This document shows positions 46,958 through 58,809 of a DNA stretch of 64,000 bases, one piece after another (within the stretch, counting starts at the first letter, position 1; every line of letters starts with the position of its first letter). The notes under the pieces were generated by a model that worked only from the letters and a program-made list of their open reading frames with translations, was not told the DNA's origin and did no database searches. The DNA comes from Saururus chinensis (Eukaryota > Streptophyta > Magnoliopsida > Piperales > Saururaceae), in assembly GCA_035235625.1 (NCBI GenBank), contig CP141141.1:41377719-41441718 (forward strand). The letters run 5' to 3'. Position numbers and translations under genes: made by a program.

Positions 46958-47158
46958 CTCCCTCAATTCTAAATTAATATCTTTATTTGGTAAAAAAATT
47001 TATTCTATATTAATAACTTCATTTTGTTTAATTTATGTAGTTGAGTACTTAAAAAATAGTATCATAAGTTTATTTTCCCTTATCTTAGATGTAGGTTTTA
47101 CCGTTCAATAAAAATTATTATATTTTCAAATATAACTACTAATATGAGATGGAGGGAT
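46958..47158. mobile_element. Stowaway-type MITE
   Basis: The left end CTCCCTCAATTCTAAATTAAT and the right end ACTAATATGAGATGGAGGGA are imperfect inverted repeats next to TA dinucleotides, as in Tc1/mariner-related Stowaway MITEs. Internal phrases ('gtaggttttaccgttcaata', 'aaatataact') are shared with the copies at 54.7, 57.3 and 61.1 kb. Confidence 0.7.
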
Positions 47159-47281
47159 TATTACAGAAGAATCAATAAAAAACCAGATGGAAGAAAATGA
47201 TGGAAACACACATCCCCCTCCCCCCCCCCCCAAAAAATAGAGGGATACTTGTTAAAGTTTTTCAAAATTTAACACAACGAT

Positions 47282-47645
47282 TGTTATGTTCTCGGTTTGA
47301 GAACTGAATCTGAGAGGGGAAGAGATGAGGAAGAAGGAATTGGGAGAGACGAGAAAGAGTTGAAGGGGAGATGAAGAGAAGGGTCGTACTTGTTGTTTGT
47401 AAGTGCGAGTTCACAGAGAGTAGAGAGTTCAGGAAGAGAAGTCGGGAGAGGAGAGAAAAGCTAATCTTTCATTGATTCTTCTAATTACAACGCTTAGAGC
47501 CTAAATAGGTGCCCTAAACCAGTGGGCTACATAGAGTAAAACCAACTAACTACATAAATCATAACTAACTAACTACTAATCAAAGCAGCTTAATTCCTAC
47601 TAACATAACCTTCTAACTAAGCAGAAATAAACTACGGACATAACA
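47282..47645 (-). repeat. Gypsy 3' LTR
   Basis: 364 bp, left copy, same length as its partner at 52346-52709. The differences are mostly transitions. Confidence 0.95.
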
Positions 47646-47656
47646 TCCCACCACCC
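47646..47656 (-). promoter_or_regulatory. Gypsy polypurine tract
   Basis: GGGTGGTGGGA on minus directly abuts the 3' LTR start TGTTATG. Confidence 0.85.
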
Positions 47657-47675
47657 ATGAAAAAACGACTTGTCC

Positions 47676-50600
47676 TCAAGGCGTCCAGTTAGGAAACTGT
47701 GCGATGAAATCGTCTTCAAGAATCCAGGTGGCATCCTCGGTAGGCTGATCCCGCCAAGCAACAAGGACTTCTGTAACGAGGCAACCCTTACGCCGAATAC
47801 GTTGAGTATCTTGAATAGAAGCGGGAATGTTGGTTGTGGCAACATCTGAGGGGGGAGATGGTGGCAAAATAGTAGGAGTGATGGTAGCTGGATCTCCCAC
47901 AAATCGTCGTAGACGGGAAACATGGAAGACTGGATGAATGCGGGCAATAGGCGGCAGTTGGAGCTTGTAAGCCACTTTGCCCACCTTGTCAACAACTAAG
48001 TATGGGCCATGGAAATGGGGCAAAGCTTGTGGTGACTGGCTGATCGGGCAGTTATTTGACGATGAGGTTGGAGCCGAACATAGACCCAATCTCCAACTAG
48101 GAACTCCCGGTCCGTATGGCGGCGGTCATAGATTTGCTTCATTTTGTTCAGGGCAGCTTTAAGGCTTAATTTGAGAGTTCGAAGGACTTCACCGCGCTCC
48201 TGCAAAGACTGATCCACGGCTCCTACATTGGAACGATGTGGCATGTAAGAGAGAATTGTGGGAGGAGGTCGCCCATAAACCACCTGAAATGGAGTCAAGC
48301 CAAGTGATGTATGGTATGCCGTGTTATAGGACCATTCAGCCCACAGAAGAAGTGAGAGCCAACGACGGGGATGATCTCTTGCAAAACAGCGCAAATACTG
48401 CTCAAGGCAGCGGTTAAGGACCTCCGTCTGTCCATCTGTCTGAGGGTGGTACACTGTGCTCATTTTAAGTGTAGTGCCCTGTAGCTCGAAGAAACTGCTC
48501 CAGAATTTAGATAAGAAAACTGAATCGCGGTCAGAGACTATAGAATGAGGCATACCATGAAGCCTGACAATATCCCAGACGAAAACATCTGCCACGTGGC
48601 CAGCAGTGTAAGGGTGTCCCAAGGGCGAAAAGTGTGCATATTTGAATAGGCGATCGATGACTACAAAAATAACACTTTTGCCCTGAACAAGGGGTAAACC
48701 CTCAATGAAGTCCATAGATATATCCTCCCAAACCTTCTCTGGTATGGGTAGTGGCTGAAGTAATCCTGCAGGAGAGGAAGTAAGGGCTTTGGCTCGTTGA
48801 CACACATCACAAGCAGCAACAAAGTCATGGACAGCTTTCTTGAGGCCCTTCCAATAACAACTTTGAGAAATCCGCTTGTATGTTCTAAATTGCCCCTCAT
48901 GGCCAGCAATAGGTGAAGAGTGGAAATAATGGAGAAGTTGTTGTCGTAGCTGAGGGATAGCTGGAACCCATAAGCGATCACGCCAAAGAAGTAAATTGCC
49001 CTGCAGAACAAAAGGCGGTGAGCATAAGGGATCATCACGCAATCAAGAAATGAGTGAAGTTGTCTCCATGTCCTGGTCATAAGCCTTATCCAAATCAGTC
49101 ATAAATGAGAAGGTTGACATGGACAGAGTAGAAAGGTAAGAGCCCTTGGATTGTCGAGATAGTGCATCAGCAGCTTGGTTCTCACTCCCCTTCTTATAGA
49201 TCAAATCATAATCATAGCCGAGGAGTTTAGAAACCCATCTCTGCTGAGAAGGAGAGGCCACCCTCTGATCCAAAAAGTAACACAAGCTATGATGATCTGT
49301 CCGGATTAGAAATTTCTGCCCCAACAGATAAGGTCTCCACTATGTAACTGCGTGAACGATGGCTAACATCTCTAACTCATAAGTGGAGAGCTGTGCAGTA
49401 CGTCCAGAGATGGCTTTAGAAAAATAAGCAATGGGTCGGCCTCCCTGCATAAGCACCGCCCCTAGTCCATGTGAGGAGGCATCACTGTCAATCATAAACT
49501 GTTGGGAGAAGTCGGGCAGTGCAAGCACAGGTGGTGATGACATGGCTAGCTTCAGAGCTTCAAAAGACACCTGTGCTTTTGAAGTCCAATAGAAAGCCCC
49601 CTTCTTGAGGAGGGCAGTAAGAGGAGCGACCAATGTGCCATAACCCTGGATAAAATGCCTATAATATCCTGTCAAGCCCAAGAAACCCCGTAGTGCTCGA
49701 ATAGTGGAGGGAGTTGGCCATTTGAGAATGGCCTCAATCTTTGAAGGATATGTAGACACCCCTGAAGCTGAGATGACATGGCCAAGATAGTCAACCTGCG
49801 GTAATCCAAATGCACATTTGGACTTTTTCAGGAATAGATCATGACTTAGTAGTGCAGAGAAAACTACACGAATATGCTGCAGATGTTCCGACCATGAGCG
49901 GCTATAAATCAAAATATCATCAAAAAAGACCAATACAAATCGCCTCAGATAAGGCCGAAAAATATCATTCATCAGGCTCTGAAAAGTAGAAGGAGCATTA
50001 GAAAGGCCAAATGGCATGACCATGAATTCATAATGCCCATCATGAGTCTTGAAAGTTGTCTTATGGATGTCTGGTGGGTGCATCCGAATCTGGTGGTACC
50101 CTGAACGCAAATCCAGTTTTGTAAAGACAGTCGCCCCTGACAGTTCGTCCAATAGCTCTTTGATCACAGGAATAGGGTACTTATCCTTAATAGTGATAGC
50201 ATTTAGGGCACGATAATCCACGCAAAAGCGCCATGAGCCATCCTTTTTAAGGACAAGAAGCACGGGAGAAGAAAATTGGCTAGTGCTAGGTCAGATGAGC
50301 CCTGAAGTAAGCATCTCCTATACCAGCCTCTCAATCTCATCTCTCTGCACCTGAGGGTACCGGTAGGGACGAACATTAGCTAGAGGACACCCGGGCTGTA
50401 TATGAATACCGTGATCGTGTTGTCGAGCCGGCGGAAGAGTAGTCGGTTCCTGAAAAACCCTATCATAATCGGCCAGCAGAGAGACAAGGTCGGCTGGGAG
50501 TGTATCGGACTTAGGCAAGGTGTCAATGCTAAGTTGTAGTAGCAAACCCCGGGCAGTAAACTTAAAAAGAGAATCCACAGGCTGAGTAGAATGAAGAGTA

Positions 50601-51760
50601 CCTGGTTGCCATCCAAATAAACGAATTTGTGTATCCCCATGGAGAAAATCCATATGCAGTTGCTTGAAATCCCAGGTAATAGGCCTAAGATCCCGGAGCC
50701 ACTGTACCCTGAGCACAATGTCAACCCCTTTAGTCGGAAGCAAAAATAAGTCAACATGGAAAGTATGACCTTGGATCACCAAAGGAATAGATGGGCAGAC
50801 GCCTCTGCTATGCAAATATCGGCCGTCACCAATGAGCACATCAAAGGAGGTGGACGGCTGAATGGAACACCCCATCTTGCGAGCCACCTTGTCATTAATA
50901 AAGTTATGGGTGCTGCCACTGTCAATGAGAATCGAGATGACCTGTTGTTTGATGTTCCCCTCCACTCGGAATGTACAGGGCTCATAGGATCCGTCGAATG
51001 CATGCATGGAAATTTCGGGAACATCCTATGGCTCCTCACCTGGGACATTATCACCAGTATCCATGTTTTCTTCCATGATCAAAACATAGCCCGGTCACTT
51101 GCATTTGTGGTCGGGGATAAAATGCTCATCACAATTAAAACATAGACCACGGGAGCGTCGGCCTTCCATCTGAGCTGGCGTAAGGCGCCATACTTGTCCC
51201 GAGGCCAGCGATGCAGCAGGAGTAGGCCGAACCAATGGTAAGGCACAACTGCTTCTACGAAGACACTGGAGGCGCTCTTCCTGAATACGAGCAAGACGGA
51301 TCGCCTGGCGAAGGTTGGCTGGCTCAAATTGCCGGACTTCAGCCTGGATGTCCTCTCATAGCCCACTCACAAATTTAGAAAGTAGGGCTGAAGGTGTCCA
51401 ATCTACATGGGTAGCCAGCCGCACAAAGTCAGTTTGGTAGGCCCGGATCGAAGAGGTCTGGCGGAGGTTATGCAATCGAGAGTCAAAATCTTCATACTCG
51501 TTAGGACCAAAACAAGCGCAAAGCTCAGCTACTAAATAGTCCCATGTGATCAATTCCTCCTGCTGCTCAAGTTGTTGAAGCCATACCAATGTGTCCCCTT
51601 TCAGGTGAAAGGACGCCAATAGGACGCGTTGATCCAGACGTGTTCCTTGATAAGTGAAGAAACGTTTGGCTCGCGAGACCCACTCATTGGGATTGTCTTC
51701 ACCAGAGTACTCAAGAAAATTTAGACAAATTGTGCTCGCTTTCGGGGCTAGGCCATACAT
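47676..51760 (-). pseudogene. Gypsy gag C-terminus and pol: protease, RT, RNase H, integrase, chromodomain (defective)
   Basis: One frame runs from 51760 to about 48000, broken by in-frame stops near 51356, 51100, 50318, 49340 and 49043. It shows retrotransposon gag (EYSGEDNPNEWVSRAKRFF), a CxxC knuckle (CFNCDEHFIPDHKC), protease (LIDSGSTHNFI) and RT ([13 protein letters not shown], then [10 protein letters not shown]). RNase H ([20 protein letters not shown]) and integrase (HH-CC zinc site, DRDSVF, YHPQTDGQTEVLNR) follow. A frameshift near 48000-48040 shifts the last part, where HPVFHVSRLRRF and WRDQPTEDATWILEDD form the C-terminal chromodomain (about 47676-48040) that can direct integration to chromatin marks. 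Confidence 0.93.
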
Positions 51761-51769
51761 TCCTTCATC

Positions 51770-52315
51770 CGCTACGTCGCTGTACAGATCATTTTCTTGC
51801 CATAAGGGGGCCTGGGGCTATTCATGGTTGGCAATTGTGAAGGGAGGGATGCGACTTGGTCCTGCGGCAGTAGGTGGAGCGCGTCCGTCACTTGTAGTGG
51901 ACGTTGGTATGGTAGAAGATGCCCCTCATCTGGACCCGAGTGGAAAAGGTCGTTGGAGGATACCCTTGCCATGGGGTTGATACGCTGGTGGAGGAGCGAC
52001 CGGAGGTGGAATTGGAGCCGAACCAGCGGTGAAGGCTACCAGGCAAGCCACTTGGTCTTTTCGGATTTGATCCAGCGTCGCTTGCTGACGCTCTGCGAAT
52101 GAACGGAAGTCCACTCGTAACTCCTGGAGAAAAATGCGCTATGAGTCGGAGGCCTGGGTTTGGATGGCCGCCAGGGCGGCTAGGATCTGTTCCCAGCTGT
52201 CGGGCGGAGGGTGAGCAGCGGCGGGCGGGGCGGCCTCCACTGGAACTTCCGCCGGCAGCGACTCCTCAATGCCAGGTGCTTGATTTTGCCTTTCATAAAC
52301 TCGTCTCATCGCCAT
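51770..52315 (-). pseudogene. Gypsy gag N-terminal region (disrupted)
   Basis: The first ATG after the primer site is at 52315 (MAMRRVYERQN). It opens a 59-aa frame, then a stop at about 52139. Related gag sequence continues in another frame (52114-51926, MDFRSFAERQQATLDQIRKD, then a Pro-rich linker). At least one frameshift or stop separates it from the main gag frame at 51760. Confidence 0.75.
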
Positions 52316-52330
52316 GGTGAGGATCACTAT

Positions 52331-52342
52331 GCTCCGATACCA
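52331..52342 (-). promoter_or_regulatory. Gypsy primer-binding site (initiator tRNA-Met)
   Basis: TGGTATCGGAGC on minus lies 3 nt after the 5' LTR. It matches the usual plant TGGTATCAGAGC with one change. Confidence 0.88.
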
Positions 52343-52345
52343 ATT

Positions 52346-52709
52346 TGTTATGTTCTCAGTTTGAGAACTAAAACTGAGAGGGGAAGAGATGAGGAAGAAG
52401 AAATTGGGAGAAACGAGAAAGAGTTGAAGGGGAGATGAAGAGAAGGGTTGCACTTGCTGTTTGCAAGTGCGAGTTCACAGAGAGTAGAGAGTTCAGGAAG
52501 AGAAGTCAGGAGAGGAGAGAAAAGCTAATCTTTCATTGATTTTTCTAATTACAACGCTTAGAGCCTAAATAGGTGCCCTAAACCAGTGGGCTACATAGAG
52601 TAAAACCAACTAACTACATAAATCATAACTAACTAACTACTAATCAAAGCAGCTTAATTCCTACTTACATAACCTTCTAACTGAGCAAAAATAAACTATG
52701 GACATAACA
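52346..52709 (-). repeat. Gypsy 5' LTR
   Basis: 364 bp, right copy, ending at the ACGAT target duplication. Confidence 0.95.
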
Positions 52710-52714
52710 ACGAT

Positions 52715-54660
52715 CGATTAGGTAGAGAATATTTTGACAACCATCAATCGATCAGGACATGAAATTCACTTAACAATCCTTTTATCGATCAATCAATCCA
52801 GGAAACGATCGATCAATTAAAATTGAATTATGATGGGTTTACAGTCATTTGAATAATCAACCACTCTTCAAAGTGATTGATAAGTCTGATAGTTTTCAAA
52901 TTGATTTCAATTTTATTTCTAGTTTTGAATGGAGGGATGTGTCTCTTTGAAAGGGGATTCGTCCCAAAGTTATATGGAGAGAGTTTTTCACTCAGAAAAT
53001 ACATAGCTTAATTTACTTCTCAAGTTTTCATCAAATTATCTTATTTTTCTCTTTCATGCATAAGAAAAGACAAGATTTAGCCTATTGTATTAAAGGAGAA
53101 AATATATTTGACTTTAAAAATGTAATTTGTAGACAAATAAGGAAGGCTTCATTGTATCTTAAGAACAAATTTGTTGAGTTCTCGATTACACATCAAAATA
53201 AAAAATTTGGTAGTGACAAATATTATTTTTAATAGAGTAATTCACGTTTTAAAGTACAGCCCGTTGTAGTACATCTCCTACAATAAATTATAAGTTTTAA
53301 AGCGGTCATTTCAACAAGATATTCATCATCTATTTTAGCCATTGTACAAGGTTCATTAAATTGAAAAATTGAAGCTTTCTACAATAAATCAAGTGACAAG
53401 GTTGAAAGAATCATTTTACTAACAAAAGCTAACTAAGAAGATGAGACAAAAACATAAAGATACTATTACAAGTTTACATGCTCGATGGATACTTGATATT
53501 AGGCTCATTGAGCCAATCTCGAACTCCTCTTTGTAGCTCATTTAAAAGACTCAAGTACATTCCTCTTTCATCCGTTTGTTTTAAGTTTTTATACAAATTA
53601 TTACTTCATCTGTCTTATATTAATGTTTTTTATTTTTTAAAATAAATTAAAATTAATTTATCTAAATAAATAAATAAATTATTAATGTGGGATAAACCGA
53701 TTATAAGTGGGTTTAATTTGGCTGGGAGGCTTAGTGTGAGTGGCCAATTAGCCCCCAAATGATTCTATATGCACCCAAATAATCCTCTCAATATTCCAAT
53801 AACCTCATAAACCCCCTCGTAAATTTACAAGTAAAATAGGTACCAAGGAGATTAGTGGAGTGCATATAAACTTATTCAGTGGAGTGCATATAGACTTATT
53901 CTTAGCCCCCGGGGCAAATCTCTTAAAAATTTGGTCCGTGTCTCACGACTTCGAAGATATTTTTCAACAAGTGAAACGCTAATGTGCAACTTACACCAAA
54001 TCTAGTGTGAATGGTTACAACTAATTCGAACCAAGTGGGCCCACTTTTTTATCACCAACAAATGGGGGCGAGGTGGAGGGAGGTAAATCATGGGGAAAGG
54101 TCCTTAGGAAAGTTTTGTACATTACATATTAAATCTGTGGGACCATCTCATTAAAGTTGGTCAATTTTTAACCCTACATCGTGACTGGAAGTTAATATGG
54201 TCAAATGGATCAATAGCCTCAAGTTAGAGGTTGACCTCTTGACCCACGGCAATAAAGGCGCTTTTAAATATAATCTTATCTTTCATGGAAAATACAACGT
54301 CAACGGTTGATTTTTTGGTGAGCCTGAAATGATGTGTTTACGTCAATGCTTAGAAAAGACAGCCTACACTTAAATAGGGGTCTAGCCGTGCAGGCTAGAT
54401 TTCTTCCTCAAGTAATCAAGCTTTAACTTGATCTATTTTTCTGTTTGTACAGAGCTTACCTTGATCTTGGATACGCAAAGCTTAGCTAGGTTTGTAATAC
54501 AAATCCTAACTGGTGTCAAGCTTGGGCTGCTGGGCATAAGTTGTTACGTACCAAATAAATGTAAACTACTGTCACAATTAATCTTGGACAAGGAAAAATT
54601 TCAACATATATAGATGATGAGGCTGAATGACTCTTCTTGTGGTGTTTACTAAATAAAATA
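52715..54660. other. Gene-free, decayed repeat DNA
   Basis: The first part is rich in 'cgatcgat' words like those in relics A and B (8040-8160, 16800-16990), so the Gypsy element probably landed in another copy of that family. Nothing coding is supported. A partial Stowaway-like word ('catctgtcttatattaatg') lies near 53609. Confidence 0.4.
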
Positions 54661-54832
54661 TCCCTTTGTTTTAAATTAATAACTTTATATAGTAAAAAAC
54701 TTTATTTTGTATTAATAATTTTATTTTGTTAAATTTAAATAATTGAGAACATTTAAGATTATTTTTCCTTCAATGTAGGTTTTACTGTTCAATAAAAATA
54801 TTTTAAAAAAATATAACTATTAATGGAGACAG
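54661..54832. mobile_element. Stowaway-type MITE (decayed ends)
   Basis: The left end 'tccctttgttttaaattaat' and right end 'ataactattaatggagacag' lie next to TA. The interior matches the 57283 copy ('tttattttgtt', 'gtaggttttactgttcaata'). Confidence 0.65.
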
Positions 54833-57044
54833 TATATAAAAAAAATAATTTTGCATCTGACTAGCAAGAGAACCATGACTCTTCAGCAAAAACAATAAGG
54901 AGAAAGAAAATACTAAAACCACTTTCAGCCCTCGAAGCTTCAATGTGCCTCAATCCTCATGCCTGGGTTCACATGGGCCCGTTCCATCAATGTTCGCGTG
55001 CTGCAAGTGGTCATAAGCACCAACTCAGAAAACGAACGAAAAAATGACTCCATGACTTGGACTGAAGCCAGCTCAATTCCGGTGCAAGTCTCCATCTTTG
55101 TTTTTATTTATAAATGCTACCCCATCTAAGGCCAACTTATAATTTTGATGCTAATATGTTCATTCTCCAATTCCACATAATATTCACCAAGCTCCGCTCT
55201 AATGTATATCAAAGCTCATCTCAAAAAATTGATTAGGTTGAATGTTAATGAACAGGTCATATAAAGCAGATCTGTATCCAATTAAACTGCACTGCTTTAT
55301 GCTGCATTTGTTGTTGATTGGAGGAGGTATACAAAAAAACCCGATGCAAGTGGAGGAGGAATCAGAGGTCCTCGTAACAGAGGCTAAATGAGATAGTCAT
55401 AACCTTATCATAGCCGAAGCAGGGGTCTTATGGAAGAAGACTCTCGTGCACAAACAAAAAATAGTTATCATCAGAACAAAAGGCTAAATCTTTCCTAGTC
55501 TAACATAGAAGAAGAAGTTATGATGGAGACTCTAGAAGGGCCGTTGGATGTGAGAGGGACGGAGGCGAGCATATATGTCCATAGGCCATCAGTGATCATC
55601 GAACAAGAAGGCCACGGTAATGCCACCACCAGCAAAAATATAACCAACCTGCAAATATAGTATTTGTTTGATTTGAATTCTTGGAACAAACCATTCCAAG
55701 ATAAAATCTTGATTCCTATTTCAATTCTTGGGTTTTTTGGTTTCTATCTCATGAAAGTTGGGTCTAAGAAACTTGGTTCTTATTTCAAGTCGAGTTGGGT
55801 CTAAGGAACTCAGCCTATGTCATGTCAGGTTGGGTTCTACAAAACCTGACTTGACCCAACCTGACACGAGATACAACCCTAGTTCCACTTAGTGGCTCCA
55901 AGTGACAACCTCATGTGAGATGTACTAATGACATAAACCCCAATAATGCCCTAGATTTAGCTAGAAATTGTTAACTTGTAGAGCATTGTTGAAAGAGTTC
56001 AAGCCATCTCTCTTCAAAATAACTCCTACCATTAATAAACGAATGTTGACATCATTATACAAATAAGCAAAATTTTAAAATCAAACTAGTGACTTACAAT
56101 TTTCATATTTTAAGGAGGAATATTGAATAAGGCCAATAAAATGGATTCTTATGAAATCTCAATGCCATATTTAATTATGTAACAAGGGCGATCACTTTTA
56201 GATGGACAAAAGTATCCCTCTCTTCATCCCTTCCAACTCCTATCCTCTTTGCAAACCGTCGAGCTACCATAGACATATGTAGGACCATGATCAAGTTGCC
56301 GCTAAAGTTCGTTAGAGAGCTACTAGACCACCACATGAGCTCCCCATAGTTGTCTGGCCATCGCCACTTGTCAAAGCTACATTTGTGCCATCGCCAAAGT
56401 TGGGGAAGAAGACAACAAAGAAAGTCTACAATATTATGAAATAGTAATATCTACCTATTTAAGCAGCACCAATGGCAACAATGACAGAAGAAGAGGGAAG
56501 AAGTTTTTAATATTAAAGTCTTATTTTTATATTTATTAGAAGACAATAATTTACTATTTGGAGACAATATATTTATTGTTTCAACTTTCTTCTCTAACTA
56601 TGTCTATGGTTGAAGCCCCTAACTACCGGCTAGTTGCAGTTCGCCTGCCTGTAGATTTGGCCAAGAAAAATCTTGCCTTTTTGACTCATGCAGGAGTTAG
56701 AGAAGGTCCCTAGCCAACGTGACCCTAGTGGCAACTAGAAAGGCCCTAGAGATATGAGGAAGCTATGGCTGTCATGGTGGTGGAAGGAGGAAGGAATACT
56801 TTAAGGTTAATTAGACGGGAATGGAAATTTTACTGTTTAGAATAAGATAATGACAATTTTTATAAGTTTGTTATTTTTTTTTTAAATATTGAGAAAACCC
56901 TATGGAGCTAATCAATAATACACAAGCCAAGGAGATTTCCATAAATTATGGTTAGTTAAAGATGGAAATGAAAAGTTTTCCATGTTAATAACACCAACAA
57001 TCTACATATAAATACACTTTTTATAAAAGGAAGTTGATAGTCTT
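54833..57044. other. Gene-free stretch
   Basis: No gene is supportable. The frame 55495-55689 (minus) begins with a hydrophobic run that could mimic a signal peptide, but it lacks conserved motifs and context. An imperfect inverted repeat around 55825-55870 ('gtcaggttgggttct ... acccaacctgac') resembles the interior of the hAT-type MITE at 58010. Confidence 0.4.
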
Positions 57045-57124
57045 ACTCCACTTTTTTTTACACCAAAAGCCTACTTCAACCTCTTACAAGATAGAGTAGA
57101 CTTTTAGTGTAAAAAAAATGGAGT
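57045..57124. repeat. 80-bp foldback element
   Basis: ACTCCACTTTTTTTTACACC is nearly the reverse complement of the right arm (...AGTGTAAAAAAAATGGAGT), and AAAAGCCTACT pairs with AGTAGACTTTT. It belongs to the same family as 13687-13818. Confidence 0.75.
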
Positions 57125-57282
57125 TGAAATATCATTTTCCTTATGGAAAGGTTTTAGTGCACAGATGGTATATAGGCTTCCCATTTTGATTGATCAATCA
57201 CCACCATACCTTAAAAAATGAGCCCCACAAATTGATAGTTTTCCCTGATCTTGTAGCTCAATGGTCCACCATGTAAACAATA

Positions 57283-57457
57283 CTCCTTCTGTCCCATATT
57301 AATAGTTGTATTTGGCAACAAAATATGTTCCATAGCTCCATTTTGTTTTGAGTAATAGATTCATTAGTTTATTTTTGCTTCTCTTATATGTGGGTTTTTC
57401 CATTCAATAAAAACAACTTCTTTTCTAAATATAGCTATTAATATGGGACGGTGGGAG
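57283..57457. mobile_element. Stowaway-type MITE, best-preserved copy
   Basis: 175 bp with inverted ends CTCCTTCTGTCCCATATTAA and TTAATATGGGACGGTGGGAG, flanked by TA on both sides (57281-57282 and 57458-57459). These are the classic Stowaway signature. Confidence 0.85.
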
Positions 57458-58009
57458 TATAATGCTAGTGCAACACAATTTTTTTTGTTTACTATTTAAA
57501 TATTCTTAAAATAAAGCTTCAATAGCAAAGTTGCTAGTGAAGCTTCACTTGCAGCACTTAGGGAGAATTGACGACGCATACACTAGCGCACGTTGTCATA
57601 CATGAGCACAATCTACGTGAAAGATAGGCACATGTGTGTGGGTGTACACCAGGCACATATAAAATGGACTTCTTTTTTACCAATTCTTTAATTTGGTCAT
57701 TTCAGTCACATTGTTCCTCTTTCAAGTTACTCATTATCCCTTTCTCCTTCTATGACACACTCTTTTCAAGTCTTCGGCTTATTCACTACTTTAGGGTTAT
57801 TTGGATGTTGAACTAGTCATGATTTCACCTTAATTTAGCCTTGATTATGTGGAATCCTAATTTCCACAAAATGGAAAACTCCGATGAAAGGTTTTTTTCA
57901 GAATCATCTTTACATACAAAATATCCACGAAATGAAAGTTCATATAGAAGGTCAATTTTGCATTGATTCTAATGGAATTACCAAATGTCCTATGAGGCCA
58001 TTTGTTGAG
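57458..58009. other. Gene-free spacer between MITEs
   Basis: No gene is seen. The frame 57634-57816 shows no motif. Confidence 0.35.
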
Positions 58010-58364
58010 TAGGGATGTCACTAGGGTCGAGTCTATAGTAAAACGTGACCCAACCCTAATGGGTTAGGTTTGAGTTTTCAAATTCAACTTGAATAGCTAT
58101 TCGGGTTGGATTCTAGTTTATCATTTTTTAAAAAGTATCGGGTTCAGGTTTAGCAAAACCCGACCCAAATAAGGTTTTAAATATAAATTATTTATATTTT
58201 TCTTAGTATTTTGATAAAAACCTGACCCCACCCTAATGGGTCGGGTTTGGGTTCCCGAATAACTATTTAGGTTGAATTCAAGGTTTACATTTCTTAAATA
58301 GTATCGGGTTTAGGTTTGACAAAACCCGATCGATTTGACAAAACCTGACCTAGTGGCATCCCTA
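58010..58364. mobile_element. hAT-type MITE, 355 bp
   Basis: The ends TAGGGATGTCACTAGG and CCTAGTGGCATCCCTA are inverted with one mismatch. The flanking 8-mers ttgttgag and ctattgag agree at 6 of 8 positions, fitting a decayed 8-bp hAT target duplication. The interior is a head-to-tail duplication of a ~150-bp unit ('accctaatgggt...gggtt', 'aaaacccga'). Confidence 0.75.
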
Positions 58365-58809
58365 CTATTGAGGAATCAATGGTTCCTCAACTACCTTTGT
58401 TGGCTTTCATTGCATGGTCATTCCACTAGAATTAATTCAATTTTTCTTACCAAACCTAATTTTGATTCTATAATACAAAATCTGTATGTCAATTTCATTC
58501 TAATTCAATATCCAAATAACAAGCGTTAATTTGCTAAGGTTGCAGCTCATTTCTTCAATTATGGTGGGCCTTAAAAGGGCAAGGCATGTGGGCAAAGTAG
58601 ACTATGCGTGTACCTGCATTTATGGCAGTGGTCACTAAAGTACTTTGCTTTAATGGTCACTTACACTTATGGTGATTGTGGTCTCTATCTTTTAGCTTCT
58701 CTCTCCTTCTTTCAATCTTTTAACTTCTCACTTATACAGAATCTGGTGTTATATAGAATTTGGTGTTGATTGATGATATATGTGCTACGCACCTTCGATC
58801 CTACAAAAT

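Larger units (their letters stand above)
47282..52709 (-). mobile_element. Ty3/Gypsy chromovirus (Reina-like), 5.4 kb, complete ends, defective coding
   Basis: Both LTRs are 364 bp (TGTTATG...CATAACA), with about 16 differences by eye (around 95-96% alike). The 5-bp target duplication ACGAT lies at 47277-47281 and 52710-52714. On minus the order is primer-binding site, gag, protease, RT, RNase H, integrase, chromodomain, polypurine tract. RT before integrase plus a chromodomain makes it a chromovirus. The short LTRs and total length fit the Reina lineage. Multiple stops and a frameshift mean it cannot move by itself. Confidence 0.95.

Noticed and set aside
55495..55689. 64-aa minus frame with a signal-peptide-like hydrophobic start
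   Set aside because: No conserved residues, no supporting context or paralogue, and it lies in repeat-rich DNA.
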